NCBI GenBank assembly: GCA_943787575.1
Contig: CALSMY010000002.1
Location: 1 to 64,000 of the forward strand
Direction: 5' to 3'
DNA from: an uncultured Opitutales bacterium
GTDB taxonomy: Bacteria > Verrucomicrobiota > Verrucomicrobiia > Opitutales > Seribacteraceae
DNA: 64,000 nt
Made by a program: the position numbers and the translations under genes. Positions 8,870-18,601 of this stretch are shown piece by piece (position 1 is the stretch's first letter; each line of letters begins with the position of its first letter). A model generated the notes under the pieces. It searched no databases, was not told the origin of the DNA, and was given only the letters and a program-made list of their open reading frames with translations.

Positions 8870-10354
8870 TTAAATGGGTTTGGGTGACCATTCTGGAAGT
8901 TTGCCCAGTTTGATCCTCTTTTGGTATCGTTTCTGCAAAGGAAAATTGCCCTTGGTGATTTGCTCCTTCCCGGCATTTACCTGTAAAGGGCCGAGGGTAT
9001 TCCACCAGGCATCGTACGCCTCCTTCATTTGCTTCATTACCTCTGGGTTTTTCTTGGCCACATTTTGCTGCTGTCCGGGATCTTTGCCAATGTCATAGAG
9101 TTCTTTATTATCGATCCATCTCCAACGGGTAGATCGAGCGGCACCATTTCTGTACCTGTGCGTTTCCATTGCGTCGTGATCCCAAATTTTATCATCCCAC
9201 CGGCCTCGGTGAAAGAAGAGTGTTCGGTTGGGCCATTCCGGTTTGAGGTTTTCAAAAAGAGGGAGCAGGGATCGTCCCTTGGGAGGAAGTTTACTCTTTG
9301 GGACCTTTGTACCAGCAAGTTCACACATCGTACGGTAGAAATCAATATGTCCAGTAAGTGCATCGATATCCACTCCTTCCTTGATTCTGCCTTTCCACAT
9401 CCAAAAGCTTGGTACCCGGGTGCCCCCTTCATGAACCGTGGCCTTAGCTCCCTTCATTCCGCAGTTAAAAGAGGCAAATTTCTTACCATTCTTCATTCCT
9501 GTTGCTCCTGCCATCCCGTTGTCGGTCATGAAGATCACCAGGGTGTTTTCGAACTGATTCCATTCCTTGAGCTTGGCTAAGACCAGCCCAATATTATCGT
9601 CTATGTTCTCAATCATTCCGTATCGACCGGCAGTCCGCTCTCCATATCCTTCGTCCAAGAATCTCCGCTTATATTTTTCAGGGGCAATCATTGGCCCGTG
9701 GGGAGCATTGAGGGAAATATAGGCAAAATAAGGATCCTTGGCGTCTATCCTGTCTTTCATCCAAGCCAGTCCCGCATGAAAGAAGAGATCGGTGCAGAAC
9801 CCTTCGGTTTTTACGATTTCCTCGTTGTGCAAAAGGACATTATCAAAGTAGCACTCTTCTTCGTTTACGGGGAAATCTCCCCAACCGGTCTGGCCAATCC
9901 CGCCGGCTCCGTGGATCAAAACCTCGTCGAAACCACGGGCTTTTGGTAGGTATTGCTTTTCATCTCCGAGATGCCATTTACCAAAGATTCCGGTTTTATA
10001 ACCTGCTGCTTGTAGGGCTTGTGGGAAAGTAACCACATCAAGGGCAAGGTGGTCGCGTTGACGGATGGTGTGGGAAATGCCTACCTCGAAGGGAGAGCGA
10101 CCGCTCATCAGAGCACCGCGGGTGGGTGAGCAGGTCGGGCTGACATGAAAGTCATCAAACCGTGTGCTCTTTGCCCAGAGATCGTCCAGGTGGGGGGTGC
10201 GGATCCGATCATTGCCCATGCAGGAGAGATCTCCTTTACCCTGATCATCGGTTAAGATGAAAAGAATATTGGGCCGGCTGCCAGCGAGTTTATCACCATA
10301 CAGGCAGGCACTCATGAAAAAATAAAAGAGGGCGAGGGTAAATCTTGGTTTCAT
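8870..10354 (-). CDS. Exported sulfatase (CSPTR)
   Basis: 494-residue type I sulfatase in a single intact frame. Signal peptide of about 20 residues, metal-binding FILTDDQGKGD, formylglycine motif CSPTR with Cys75, GKWHLGD, TDNGMAG and a normal C-terminal domain (ELYDIGKDPGQQ). Expected to be exported and matured by a formylglycine-generating enzyme, none of which is encoded in this window. I start at ATG 10354 (MKPRFTL), which gives a clean signal peptide; a TTG 12 codons upstream adds nothing useful. Substrate not assigned. Confidence 0.93.
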   Translation of the reverse strand: MKPRFTLALFYFFMSACLYGDKLAGSRPNILFILTDDQGKGDLSCMGNDRIRTPHLDDLWAKSTRFDDFHVSPTCSPTRGALMSGRSPFEVGISHTIRQRDHLALDVVTFPQALQAAGYKTGIFGKWHLGDEKQYLPKARGFDEVLIHGAGGIGQTGWGDFPVNEEECYFDNVLLHNEEIVKTEGFCTDLFFHAGLAWMKDRIDAKDPYFAYISLNAPHGPMIAPEKYKRRFLDEGYGERTAGRYGMIENIDDNIGLVLAKLKEWNQFENTLVIFMTDNGMAGATGMKNGKKFASFNCGMKGAKATVHEGGTRVPSFWMWKGRIKEGVDIDALTGHIDFYRTMCELAGTKVPKSKLPPKGRSLLPLFENLKPEWPNRTLFFHRGRWDDKIWDHDAMETHRYRNGAARSTRWRWIDNKELYDIGKDPGQQQNVAKKNPEVMKQMKEAYDAWWNTLGPLQVNAGKEQITKGNFPLQKRYQKRIKLGKLPEWSPKPI

Positions 10355-10508
10355 TGCAATTATTTGAACTAAAGCCAGCTGATCAGGCAAAACAAAGTTT
10401 TGAGAGTGATGAAGATTATTTAGCGAGCTCTGTCCAGAAATGCGAGCTTACCCAAACCTTGATTTTATAGTTTGCACTTTAAAAGATCTGTATGAGAAGT
10501 TTAGAAGT

Positions 10509-10784
10509 ATGAGCGAGAAATTAAGAAAAAGAGTGATTGCAGGGATTGCTTTGATCAACCTGTCTATTTTCTTGTTATCTGCTTTTTTGCTAACCCGCCC
10601 TGGATCTTTTTTTTGGGAAGGGCCGATTACTGAACTAGAAAAAAGCATTCTTCGCCTGTTGGCCCGCGAGGGTTACGATATTTCCTTTTTTATCCTTCTT
10701 TGCACGAGCCTGTGCTCCTGGGGGATCTATCTAATAAGCGTGAGGCCAGAGAAAATCAAAAGGATTGACTGGTTTTCTCCTTAG
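10509..10784 (+). CDS. Small two-helix membrane protein
   Basis: 91 residues from ATG 10509 (114 if the ATG at 10440 is used). A basic N-terminus is followed by two transmembrane helices (VIAGIALINLSIFLLSAFLL and ISFFILLCTSLCSWGIYLIS). No family recognised. Its stop overlaps the stop of the ABC transporter gene tail to tail by four bases. Confidence 0.55.
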   Translation: MSEKLRKRVIAGIALINLSIFLLSAFLLTRPGSFFWEGPITELEKSILRLLAREGYDISFFILLCTSLCSWGIYLISVRPEKIKRIDWFSP

Positions 10785-12844
10785 GCGGCGTGGCGCAAGG
10801 CTTCCACCGGATCCATTCGGGATGCTTTCCTCGCGGGATAAAGGCCAAAGATAATCCCGGTGGCCACAGCGATTGCAAATACAAGGGGAAGAGACCATGG
10901 CACAACCACAGGGTTCATATTTTGCATGGCAGTGGGCAGAGACTCGTAAAGAGTGGGGGCAATATCTTCGATCATCCCCAACAGGCTGTTATAGGCTGGG
11001 GCACATAGTAATCCTGCAAAAATTCCGGCCAACCCACCCGCACCGGTAAGCACAGTGGTTTCTACAAGGAATTGAATTACGATATCCCTTTTGTTCGCTC
11101 CGATCGCCCGGCGAATTCCTATTTCCCTTGTTCTTTCCGTGACCGTGGCCAGCATGATGTTCATGATCCCTACACCTCCCACAAAAAGGGAGATTCCTGC
11201 CACCAGGCCCATCAGGGCGACAAAGGTCATTTTTGCCCGTTCTGCCTGTTGGATAAGCTCGAAGGGAACGGTGACCTGGAAATCCTCAATCCCATGATCT
11301 CGGATAAGCATATCCCGAATCATTTGGGCGACAGAAAAGAGCTTGGTTTGATCATCTATGGTTAGGGTGAGCTTGGAGATTAAGTGACTGCCGTCATACC
11401 CCTTGTAATAGAAGTCGAATATTTTTGCCCAGTGTGTTTCGAGGGGCAGATAAATGTTATCATTGAACAATTCCTTAAAGCCAAGTTTTCCATCATCCTT
11501 GAGGGCACTTCTTGGGGCGACTTCTCCAATCACAGTAAATAAATTCCCTTCGATGTTTACCGTACGCCCAATTGAGTCTCCAAAGGGAAAAAGCTTTTTA
11601 GCAAGACCAGATGCGAGTACACAGACTTCAGCTTTATCCCGGTTGTCCTCTTCGGAGATGAATCTTCCTTTGCTAATCTGAAGGTTGTGCAGGTCCCGAT
11701 AGTTGGGTAAGCACCCAAGGAATTCCGCCTTTTTCCTGTCGTGTTCAGTGGAAGCATATCTCCTCGAAAGCTCCCGTGTTGGATAAGCTGCGGATATGGA
11801 GGGCACGGTATTTACAATTTTGCGAAAGTCATTTTCTGTTAGTCCCCAGGAGATGAAATAATCTCGTTTCTGAGACCTGTCCTGCTGGGAAGGTTTTTGA
11901 CTGGAAAGAATCAGGTTATTGGCCCCGAGTTCCATGATTTCCAGTTCTGCCTGTTCGGCAATTCCTTCGCCAATAGCAAGCAGCCAGATTACACTGACCA
12001 CTCCAATAAAAACGCCTAACCCCGTTAAGATGGATCGGAGAGGGTGGGTAACCATACTTTGCAGGGCACTTTTAGTAAGATTAGCGAGCGAGTTGCTCCA
12101 CTGACCAGAGCTAGTTTTTTGAGAGGATTTTTCTTCTGGTGGTAGGTTAGCAAAAACTGGCTCTTTGGATCGATCATCTGAAGTAATTTCCCCATCATTC
12201 ATTCTGATAATTCGGCGAGCACGGGCTGCTACCTCCTCCTCGTGTGTTACCAATACGATGGTCTTTCCCTGCTGATTTAAATCATCGAGCAGGTTGAGGA
12301 TTTCTTCAGTGGTTTTAGAATCGAGGTTTCCGGTCGGTTCATCGGCGAGAATGAAAGCGGGGTCGTTTGCAAGGGAACGCGCAATGCCCACCCGTTGCTG
12401 TTGTCCTCCAGAAAGTTGTAGAGGTTTGTGATTCAAACGATCACCCAGTCCGACTAAATCTGCCATTTCTTGTGCCTTGATCGCATCGAGGTTGGATGTA
12501 CTGTCGTAGCTTGCCGGTAGGGCGATGTTCTCAAGTACATCGAGGTAGGGAATCAGGTTGTAGGATTGAAAAATAAACCCAATTTGCTGGGCTCGCAGCT
12601 TTGAAAGCTCATCATCATCGAGATCCCCGACAGCATACCCTGCCAGTTCATAATGTCCCTCTGTTGGTTGGTCGAGACACCCGAGCAGATTGAGCAGGGT
12701 ACTCTTACCTGAACCCGATGGACCCATGATCGCGAGGTAGTCACCCTGGGGTACCTCGATGGAAATTTTATTGAGGGCAATAACCTGCTCCTCGCCCATT
12801 TGATAAACCTTAGTCAGGTTAGTGGTAGAGAAGGCAGGATTCAT
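10781..12844 (-). CDS. MacB-type ABC exporter (ATPase-permease fusion)
   Basis: 687 residues. ATPase domain (about 1-230): Walker [10 protein letters not shown], signature LSGGQQQR, Walker [12 protein letters not shown] and switch VTHEEEVA. Then a transmembrane helix (about 270-295), a large MacB_PCD extracytoplasmic domain, and the FtsX-type three-helix C-terminal bundle containing [17 protein letters not shown]. MacB proteins act as mechanotransmission exporters with a HlyD-type adaptor and TolC. Exactly those partners are encoded just upstream in the order TolC, HlyD, MacB, so this is the last gene of a tripartite efflux operon. It could export a lipoprotein, peptide or drug; the cargo is unknown. 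Confidence 0.93.
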   Translation of the reverse strand: MNPAFSTTNLTKVYQMGEEQVIALNKISIEVPQGDYLAIMGPSGSGKSTLLNLLGCLDQPTEGHYELAGYAVGDLDDDELSKLRAQQIGFIFQSYNLIPYLDVLENIALPASYDSTSNLDAIKAQEMADLVGLGDRLNHKPLQLSGGQQQRVGIARSLANDPAFILADEPTGNLDSKTTEEILNLLDDLNQQGKTIVLVTHEEEVAARARRIIRMNDGEITSDDRSKEPVFANLPPEEKSSQKTSSGQWSNSLANLTKSALQSMVTHPLRSILTGLGVFIGVVSVIWLLAIGEGIAEQAELEIMELGANNLILSSQKPSQQDRSQKRDYFISWGLTENDFRKIVNTVPSISAAYPTRELSRRYASTEHDRKKAEFLGCLPNYRDLHNLQISKGRFISEEDNRDKAEVCVLASGLAKKLFPFGDSIGRTVNIEGNLFTVIGEVAPRSALKDDGKLGFKELFNDNIYLPLETHWAKIFDFYYKGYDGSHLISKLTLTIDDQTKLFSVAQMIRDMLIRDHGIEDFQVTVPFELIQQAERAKMTFVALMGLVAGISLFVGGVGIMNIMLATVTERTREIGIRRAIGANKRDIVIQFLVETTVLTGAGGLAGIFAGLLCAPAYNSLLGMIEDIAPTLYESLPTAMQNMNPVVVPWSLPLVFAIAVATGIIFGLYPARKASRMDPVEALRHAA

Positions 12845-12883
12845 TTTGGTAAGAGCGGCCAGTTTAGAATCGCCCGAAGCAAT

Positions 12884-14296
12884 CTAGTTAAGGGCTAACT
12901 CTTTGTCTTCGCTCGGTTCAAAATTTTCCCGGAAGGGGTCGGGGTTAATGACCACGGACTCGCCTTCTTCCAATCCCGCTACTACCACCGCATGGGACAT
13001 GTTGTTCGGGCCCAAATCAATTTCACGAAGTTCAAGTTCTTGATCCACACCAGCTATCAAACAATAAGCCTGGCCCTTTTTCCGGAATACCGCGGGTAGG
13101 GGGATTTGAAGAGCACTTTCGATAAGTTCAGACAGAATGGTGACTTTCGCAGTCATTCCAGTACGTAAGCCTTCGGGCGGATCATTAATAATGATCTTGG
13201 TCCCATATTCCTTGATGTGTGCGCGGTAGCGATCCCATGATGGCCAGGGGTAGTCGCTGACGGACTGCACAGAACCATCCAGTTCCACATCACGGATCGC
13301 ATCAATGGTAATCCGGCACTTCATCCCTGCTTTTACCTGCTCCACCCGGCTTTCATTAATTTTCGCCTGTACCAGTAAGCGTGAGGTGTCGGGCAGACGG
13401 ATAATGGTTTGGTTTTCCCGTACCTGTTCACCTTCGGCAATGACCACACCCTTGTTTTTGTTGTTAGCATAGGTTACCTCACCGTCTGCGGGGGAGAGAA
13501 TGGTACATTTTTCGATTTGCTCAACAATTTCTCTCTCCTGGGTAAGTTCGAGATCGTTGGAGTTTTTGGCGGATGCCAATCGGGCCTCCGCGGTGAGAAT
13601 AGAGGCGTTTAGATCATTGACCTTGGCGGCACGGGCATGAGTACGGAGAACATCGAGTTTGGTCTGGGCGAGGTCGAGTTCCTTGCCCGCTTTTTCCACC
13701 GCAAATTGATCCGCCTCTAATTGAGCCTCAGAAACATAGCCTTTGGCCGTAAGTTTCTTGCTGTATTCCAAATACTCTTCTGCTCGCCGCAGGTTTTCCT
13801 TAGCCACAAATTCGGCGCTTTCCAATTGTTCCTCTTTTTCACGGTAGGATCCAGATAGGTATTCCTCGAGAGCAAGTTTAGCAGCCTCCACATCCGCCTC
13901 TGCCTTGACCAAGGTTGCATTTGCCTGGTGCACAGATATGCGTTGCTTTAGGAGATCTTTCTGCAGGCTGGCGTCATCCAGTTTAGCCAAAAAATCACCT
14001 TTTTTTACCATCGTACCTTCCGGGACGATTTTTAAAATATTCACACTAGAGGAACCTCGGCTACGGACTTCACTTTTGATTTCAATATTTTCCGCACTCT
14101 CCACCTCTCCGGGTTCTGTAATTTCCAACTTAAACAGATCGACCTTCACTGTTTCCAAGAGTGGGGTTACCTCAAGTATCGTGGATTTATCTTCCAGGTT
14201 AACCCACCAGACAAGAGATAGGGTAAAGGCACCAGCGAGGCTAAGTAATGTTTTGCCGGAAACGAAGCCTCGGTTTTTACTAGTTATTTCGGACAT
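12884..14296 (-). CDS. HlyD/MacA-like periplasmic adaptor protein
   Basis: 470 residues with one N-terminal membrane anchor (about 12-32), then a split lipoyl/beta-barrel architecture. The N-terminal half-hairpin contains SRGSSSVNILKIVPEGTMVKKGDFLAKLD, a long heptad-rich coiled-coil hairpin runs over about residues 110-240, and the second lipoyl half has ILSPADGEVTY. Beta-barrel and membrane-proximal domains follow (TGMTAKVTI). It would bridge the MacB-like pump and the TolC-like channel. It lies 39 bp upstream of the pump gene and 81 bp downstream of the channel gene on the same strand. Confidence 0.9.
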   Translation of the reverse strand: MSEITSKNRGFVSGKTLLSLAGAFTLSLVWWVNLEDKSTILEVTPLLETVKVDLFKLEITEPGEVESAENIEIKSEVRSRGSSSVNILKIVPEGTMVKKGDFLAKLDDASLQKDLLKQRISVHQANATLVKAEADVEAAKLALEEYLSGSYREKEEQLESAEFVAKENLRRAEEYLEYSKKLTAKGYVSEAQLEADQFAVEKAGKELDLAQTKLDVLRTHARAAKVNDLNASILTAEARLASAKNSNDLELTQEREIVEQIEKCTILSPADGEVTYANNKNKGVVIAEGEQVRENQTIIRLPDTSRLLVQAKINESRVEQVKAGMKCRITIDAIRDVELDGSVQSVSDYPWPSWDRYRAHIKEYGTKIIINDPPEGLRTGMTAKVTILSELIESALQIPLPAVFRKKGQAYCLIAGVDQELELREIDLGPNNMSHAVVVAGLEEGESVVINPDPFRENFEPSEDKELALN

Positions 14297-14377
14297 GGAA
14301 TTATCTTATTTTATAGCTGTGGAAGAGCAAGTTAGGACAATCTAATAAGGGTAAGGACGAATCTAAAGTACCCATTT

Positions 14378-16693
14378 TTACAGATCTTCCCAGATACCAC
14401 TTTGATTGAGTTTCATTTGGCCAAGGTCATAGGCATACCGCATCCGCATGGCTTCATATCCTATCCACACATCTAAAAAGCTGTTACTTGCATCGAGGAG
14501 ATCATTCAGGGCATTAACAAGGTCTCTGGCGGTAGTGGCACCGAACTGGGCACTTCTTCCAGGCTTTGGGGGTTCTTCCAGTCGCAAGCGGGCAAGGTCC
14601 ACCTGAGCAATGGCTCCGCGAACTGCTGCCCGGTTTAGTTCAAAATTTAGCTCATAGAGATTAGATAAGCGCAGGTGCTCCCGAAAAGCCCGAAGCAGGG
14701 TGTCTTCGAAAGCGAGGTAGGATCTGCGGGACTGCTGGTAGCGGATAAGAGCTTCTTTGTAACGGTTTCGCTCCCGAATCTTGGCAAGGGGGGTATCCAA
14801 TTCAAGCCCCACACTCCAGCTACTTTCATCGGATTTAAATTGGCCTGCCTTCATCGAGTCCGAGCCCAAGTCACCAGATAAGACGAGGTCAAGATCTGTC
14901 CTCAGGTCATCCCTAGCCAGATCGGCTGCTCGCCATACATCAACCAGTGCTGCCCGGTTGTTCTTTGCATCCATGCGGTGATTGGATGCAGCCTGGGAAT
15001 CCTTGGCAGGAGAGATTTCTTCTTTTTCCAAAACGATGGATTCCAGCCTGGCTGAAGCTTGGGTCAGAGAGAGTTCCAATAGAGTGCCGGAAAATTCATT
15101 CACAATGAAGGCAAGTTTGCTACGAGCATTTTTGAGAGTTTGTTGGGAGGAGTTCTGCTTCCATTCCCCCATCTTATCCTCAAATCCTCTTAAGGATATG
15201 GACAATGACTGGATGGTTGCATTCAAGTCACTCCATAATTTGTCGATATCCTGATCCCGAAAGGCATCCAGGCTCATGCCAAGTTCGAGAAGGTCCGACC
15301 GCTTTCGCAGATTTTTGTACCCTTTTTTACGGGCGGGGATGACTTGCTTGAAGGCATTAATATCTTCCTCCAGCTGACGGAAGCACTCTCTGGCCTTCGG
15401 TAAAATGAGGTTGGCTTGATTATGAAGAGTGGAAAGGGATTCTAAGTTTTGCGAGTTTTGGGGATCGCGAACCTGCGAGAGAATCAAGTTGGTTTGCTCC
15501 TGTAGCGCCACAACTTTGGGATCCGTAAAACGAAAGTGCTCGATGTAAACATCAAGCACGGAAACTCCCAGATCCGGTGGCAGTCCAAGAAAGATTTTAA
15601 ATCCATCCATTCTGTTCTCAAAAGATGACTTGGCCGCAAGAAGACGGCTCTGTCCGTTGTAAAGAGCCTGCCTAGCCTGGTCCACCTGCAGGCGGTTGCC
15701 TATCCGCCCGGCCTCAAAAGCAGCCTGAAGCTGTGATAGACTATCGTTGAGCTTGGCCACATTGGCTTCCTGGTTGCGGATGCTTTGAATTTCCTGAATC
15801 AGTCCAAGGAATCCGGATACTGCCGTAGATGGCGGGGGCACGAGTGAGATGTTAGTTCCCGTACCAACGCGTCCGGATGGATTTGTACCAATCGCAACGT
15901 CGAGGAAAAAGCCCTGCCTGAATTGTTCGAGTTTTCGTGCATTGGCGAGCAAGGATCTTTCACTTTGGGTTAGGCTTTCGAGAAAAATTCTCCGACTGGC
16001 TCCCCGCAGTAAAGGCTGGGTAATGGAAAGACTAGCCAGGGATCCACCTAGGGTAATATCCCCACTGCTTAGATCCATGCTTAGGCGGTTGGCGAGGGAG
16101 GCTGTCCAGTTTGCTCCACTACCGGCAAGTCCTTGTAGCCCGGCTGAGGTTCTTGATTCAAAAGTAGATGGATCTTCCTTACCTTTCCACTCTGCCTCTC
16201 CGCGAAGTTTGGCAAAGGGCATAGGACCAAGTCGGAAACGTTCATAGGTAACATCAAGAGCGGATAAATAAAGTGCCTCCTTTTGTTTCTGGAAATCTCT
16301 GGAGTGAAGCAAAGCCAGTTCCATCGATTTATTCAGATCAAGCAACAAGGGTTTACCTTTTTCCACGGGCAGTGAGTCTTTCCATTCCTTTGGTTCGGGA
16401 TTAACGGAATCATTACCATCTTCATAGGCACCACCCTTTTGAATTCGCTCGGTTAGGAGTCGTGAGTCTTTATCGTCCGGCGGTGGGTCGGGTAATTCGG
16501 AGTCGTCCGGGTAAGCCATTCTTGAATCTGCGGCGGGAGACCACTCAAAACCAGGCACATCTTTGAGGAGTTTACGAACTTCCAAGTCCGCTGTTTGGGG
16601 ATCAATTTTTTGAGCACAAGAAAAAGCAAGGCAGCAAAAAGCAGGTCCTGCCAGTGCTCGAATAATTCGAATCTGTACTCCTTTTTTTCTCAT
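14378..16693 (-). CDS. Large TolC-family outer-membrane efflux lipoprotein
   Basis: 771 residues, well above the usual 420-500 of TolC/OprM proteins. The N-terminus has a lipobox-like CLAFSC, so it may be lipid-anchored like OprM. Two OEP repeats are recognisable: an early one with SLSITQPLLRG and a late one with VGLELDTPLAKIRERNRYKEALI. Between them lie about 200 residues of extra helical, coiled-coil-prone sequence (about 390-590). It is the first gene of the efflux operon with the HlyD-like and MacB-like genes. Function as outer-membrane exit duct is inferred from family and context. Confidence 0.88.
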   Translation of the reverse strand: MRKKGVQIRIIRALAGPAFCCLAFSCAQKIDPQTADLEVRKLLKDVPGFEWSPAADSRMAYPDDSELPDPPPDDKDSRLLTERIQKGGAYEDGNDSVNPEPKEWKDSLPVEKGKPLLLDLNKSMELALLHSRDFQKQKEALYLSALDVTYERFRLGPMPFAKLRGEAEWKGKEDPSTFESRTSAGLQGLAGSGANWTASLANRLSMDLSSGDITLGGSLASLSITQPLLRGASRRIFLESLTQSERSLLANARKLEQFRQGFFLDVAIGTNPSGRVGTGTNISLVPPPSTAVSGFLGLIQEIQSIRNQEANVAKLNDSLSQLQAAFEAGRIGNRLQVDQARQALYNGQSRLLAAKSSFENRMDGFKIFLGLPPDLGVSVLDVYIEHFRFTDPKVVALQEQTNLILSQVRDPQNSQNLESLSTLHNQANLILPKARECFRQLEEDINAFKQVIPARKKGYKNLRKRSDLLELGMSLDAFRDQDIDKLWSDLNATIQSLSISLRGFEDKMGEWKQNSSQQTLKNARSKLAFIVNEFSGTLLELSLTQASARLESIVLEKEEISPAKDSQAASNHRMDAKNNRAALVDVWRAADLARDDLRTDLDLVLSGDLGSDSMKAGQFKSDESSWSVGLELDTPLAKIRERNRYKEALIRYQQSRRSYLAFEDTLLRAFREHLRLSNLYELNFELNRAAVRGAIAQVDLARLRLEEPPKPGRSAQFGATTARDLVNALNDLLDASNSFLDVWIGYEAMRMRYAYDLGQMKLNQSGIWEDL

Positions 16694-16756
16694 TAGTTGA
16701 AATCTTGTTCTATTCCTTAGGGGGAATCAAAGAAAACCTAGCTGAATTAGAAAAAT

Positions 16757-17518
16757 TTACAGAGGAAAGGCTTCATGAATGATCAGGCATTGGGGTAAAG
16801 AATCCTTTATTTCTCTGGCACCACCTTCAGTGATTTGCGTGGCGTATAGATGAAGCTCTTTAAGCCTCTTCATTCGGGAAAGATCGGCCACGCACTCGTC
16901 TGATATAATAAGATCATGTAGCCAGAGTTTGGATAGTTTGGGTAAGTTTGAAATCATTTTGACCGTCTTATCAGTAACTCTGGTTTCTCCAAGATAAAGC
17001 TCTTTGAGCATAGTCAGGTTTGCCAAGTGAGGAGCGGACCTATCGGTGATCTGATTCCCCCGCAAACCCAAGTAGGACAGTTGTTTCATCTGGCCAATAT
17101 GAAGCATCGCTTGATCAGTGATTCCAGTTTGGCCTAAGGGTAGAAGTCTAATACTTTTGGATCGGGAAACGATGCGGGCACCTGAGTCTCCAATCTTTGT
17201 TAGATAAAGGTTTAGCCAAGCCAACTTGGGCATGTTAGAAATACTTACAAGATCCTCTTCGCTAACCTGAGTACGCTCTAGGCTTAGATCGGTAATTTCT
17301 TGGCAGGATTTAAGAATACTCAGTTCACCGGGCAGAAACTTTGCTTTATTAAGATGAACCTCTACTAAAACTCCTCTCTTAAAAAAGGTTCTGCCGCCCC
17401 AGCTTTCAACCTTTTCCTTAATGATTTTGTTTTGAGCAAAGGAATAAAATGGAAAGAGAATAAACACAATAAGCCAGCGGTATTCCACTGAAGCGGGTGA
17501 TTTGAATAAAAAAGTCAA
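16757..17518 (-). CDS. Exported leucine-rich-repeat protein
   Basis: 253 residues with a signal peptide ending near YSFAQ, then about seven 23-24-residue leucine-rich repeats of the GALA/RI-like type (LxxLxLxxTxITDxxLxxLxxM), for example LSYLGLRGNQITD and LKELYLGETRVTD. Probably a periplasmic binding scaffold. It starts at a TTG that overlaps the pdxA stop codon (TTGA), so it is coupled to pdxA although no functional link is evident. Such short exported LRR proteins are common in PVC bacteria. Confidence 0.78.
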   Translation of the reverse strand: MTFLFKSPASVEYRWLIVFILFPFYSFAQNKIIKEKVESWGGRTFFKRGVLVEVHLNKAKFLPGELSILKSCQEITDLSLERTQVSEEDLVSISNMPKLAWLNLYLTKIGDSGARIVSRSKSIRLLPLGQTGITDQAMLHIGQMKQLSYLGLRGNQITDRSAPHLANLTMLKELYLGETRVTDKTVKMISNLPKLSKLWLHDLIISDECVADLSRMKRLKELHLYATQITEGGAREIKDSLPQCLIIHEAFPL

Positions 17519-18495
17519 AGCATACGGACAGCCAACCGCACCGCTGCTTTCAGGCTGTCTGGGTCGGCCTTTCCCTGCCAGGCAATATCGAGGGCGGTGC
17601 CATGATCAACGGATGTACGGATGATGGGCAGTCCAAGGGTGACATTAACCGCTTCATCAAAAGCGAGTGCTTTCACTGGAATTAAGGCCTGATCGTGAAA
17701 CATGCAAATATAGGCGTCCACTGTTTCCCTGCGTTTAGGTGTAAAAGCGGTGTCGGGTGGGAGCGGGCCAACGATGTCGGCCCCTTCGGTGCGAGCCCGT
17801 TCGATCGCGGGGATAATAATTGCTTCCTCCTCGCCCCGGCCGAACAGTCCATTCTCCCCGGCATGGGGGTTCAGTCCGCAAACTGCCAGTTTGGGCTCCC
17901 GACCCAAAAGATTACGGTGAGCCTCACGGGTAAGGGAGATGACTTGGTTGATCCGTTCAACGGAGAGCAGGCCGGGTACTTCATAATAACCGACATGTAC
18001 AGTCACGAGAGAGCAACTGATTGTTTCTGAAAAGAAAGCCATGCAAAAATCCTTGGTGCCCGTACGCTCGGCAAAAATTTCGGTATGTCCGGGCTGGGTG
18101 ATGCCTGCTGCCTGCATCGCCTCCTTGTTCGCTGGACAGGTGACCACGGCGTCTACCTGGCCGGCTAGGCACGCATCGATTGCGGATACTACGTATTCAT
18201 AAGTTGCCCGCCCGGTACGGGCGTCCGCTATGCCAGGATTGAGTTCGTTGGGTTTAAGAATGCCCAAGTCGATGATTCCAGATGGTGAGGAGTCGGTTAT
18301 TTCTTCAAGCTGAAGAGCGGGTGTATTCAATACCTTGCCCGTCTGGCGGGCACATGCTTTTAAGATTGTGAGATCACCAAAGATTACGGGTTGGCATGTA
18401 TTTAAAATTTCTGGATCATTTAAAAGATCCAGGCAGATCTCCGGTCCCACTCCTGCGGGGTCGCCCATCGTTACTGCTATTTTCGGTTTTGGCAT
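17515..18495 (-). CDS. pdxA: 4-hydroxythreonine-4-phosphate dehydrogenase PdxA
   Basis: 326 residues matching PdxA throughout: the start MGDPAGVGPE, the substrate/metal region CPANKEAM...PGHTEIFAERTG, GLNPHAGENGLFGR, GPLPPDTAF, FHDQALIPVKAL and IRTSVDHGTALDIA. It catalyses NAD-dependent oxidation and decarboxylation in the DXP-dependent pyridoxal-phosphate pathway in the cytoplasm, using a divalent metal held by His residues. Length is normal and the frame intact. It is followed, with a four-base overlap, by the LRR gene. Confidence 0.96.
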   Translation of the reverse strand: MPKPKIAVTMGDPAGVGPEICLDLLNDPEILNTCQPVIFGDLTILKACARQTGKVLNTPALQLEEITDSSPSGIIDLGILKPNELNPGIADARTGRATYEYVVSAIDACLAGQVDAVVTCPANKEAMQAAGITQPGHTEIFAERTGTKDFCMAFFSETISCSLVTVHVGYYEVPGLLSVERINQVISLTREAHRNLLGREPKLAVCGLNPHAGENGLFGRGEEEAIIIPAIERARTEGADIVGPLPPDTAFTPKRRETVDAYICMFHDQALIPVKALAFDEAVNVTLGLPIIRTSVDHGTALDIAWQGKADPDSLKAAVRLAVRML

Positions 18496-18601
18496 GATTT
18501 CGAAAGCAATTCTTTCAAGTTCCCAAAGATAGGGCGATGATCTTTTTGGGCCGCCACCGAGGAGTTAATTTGGTTTGGCTAAAGTCTTATCTGATCAGGC
18601 C

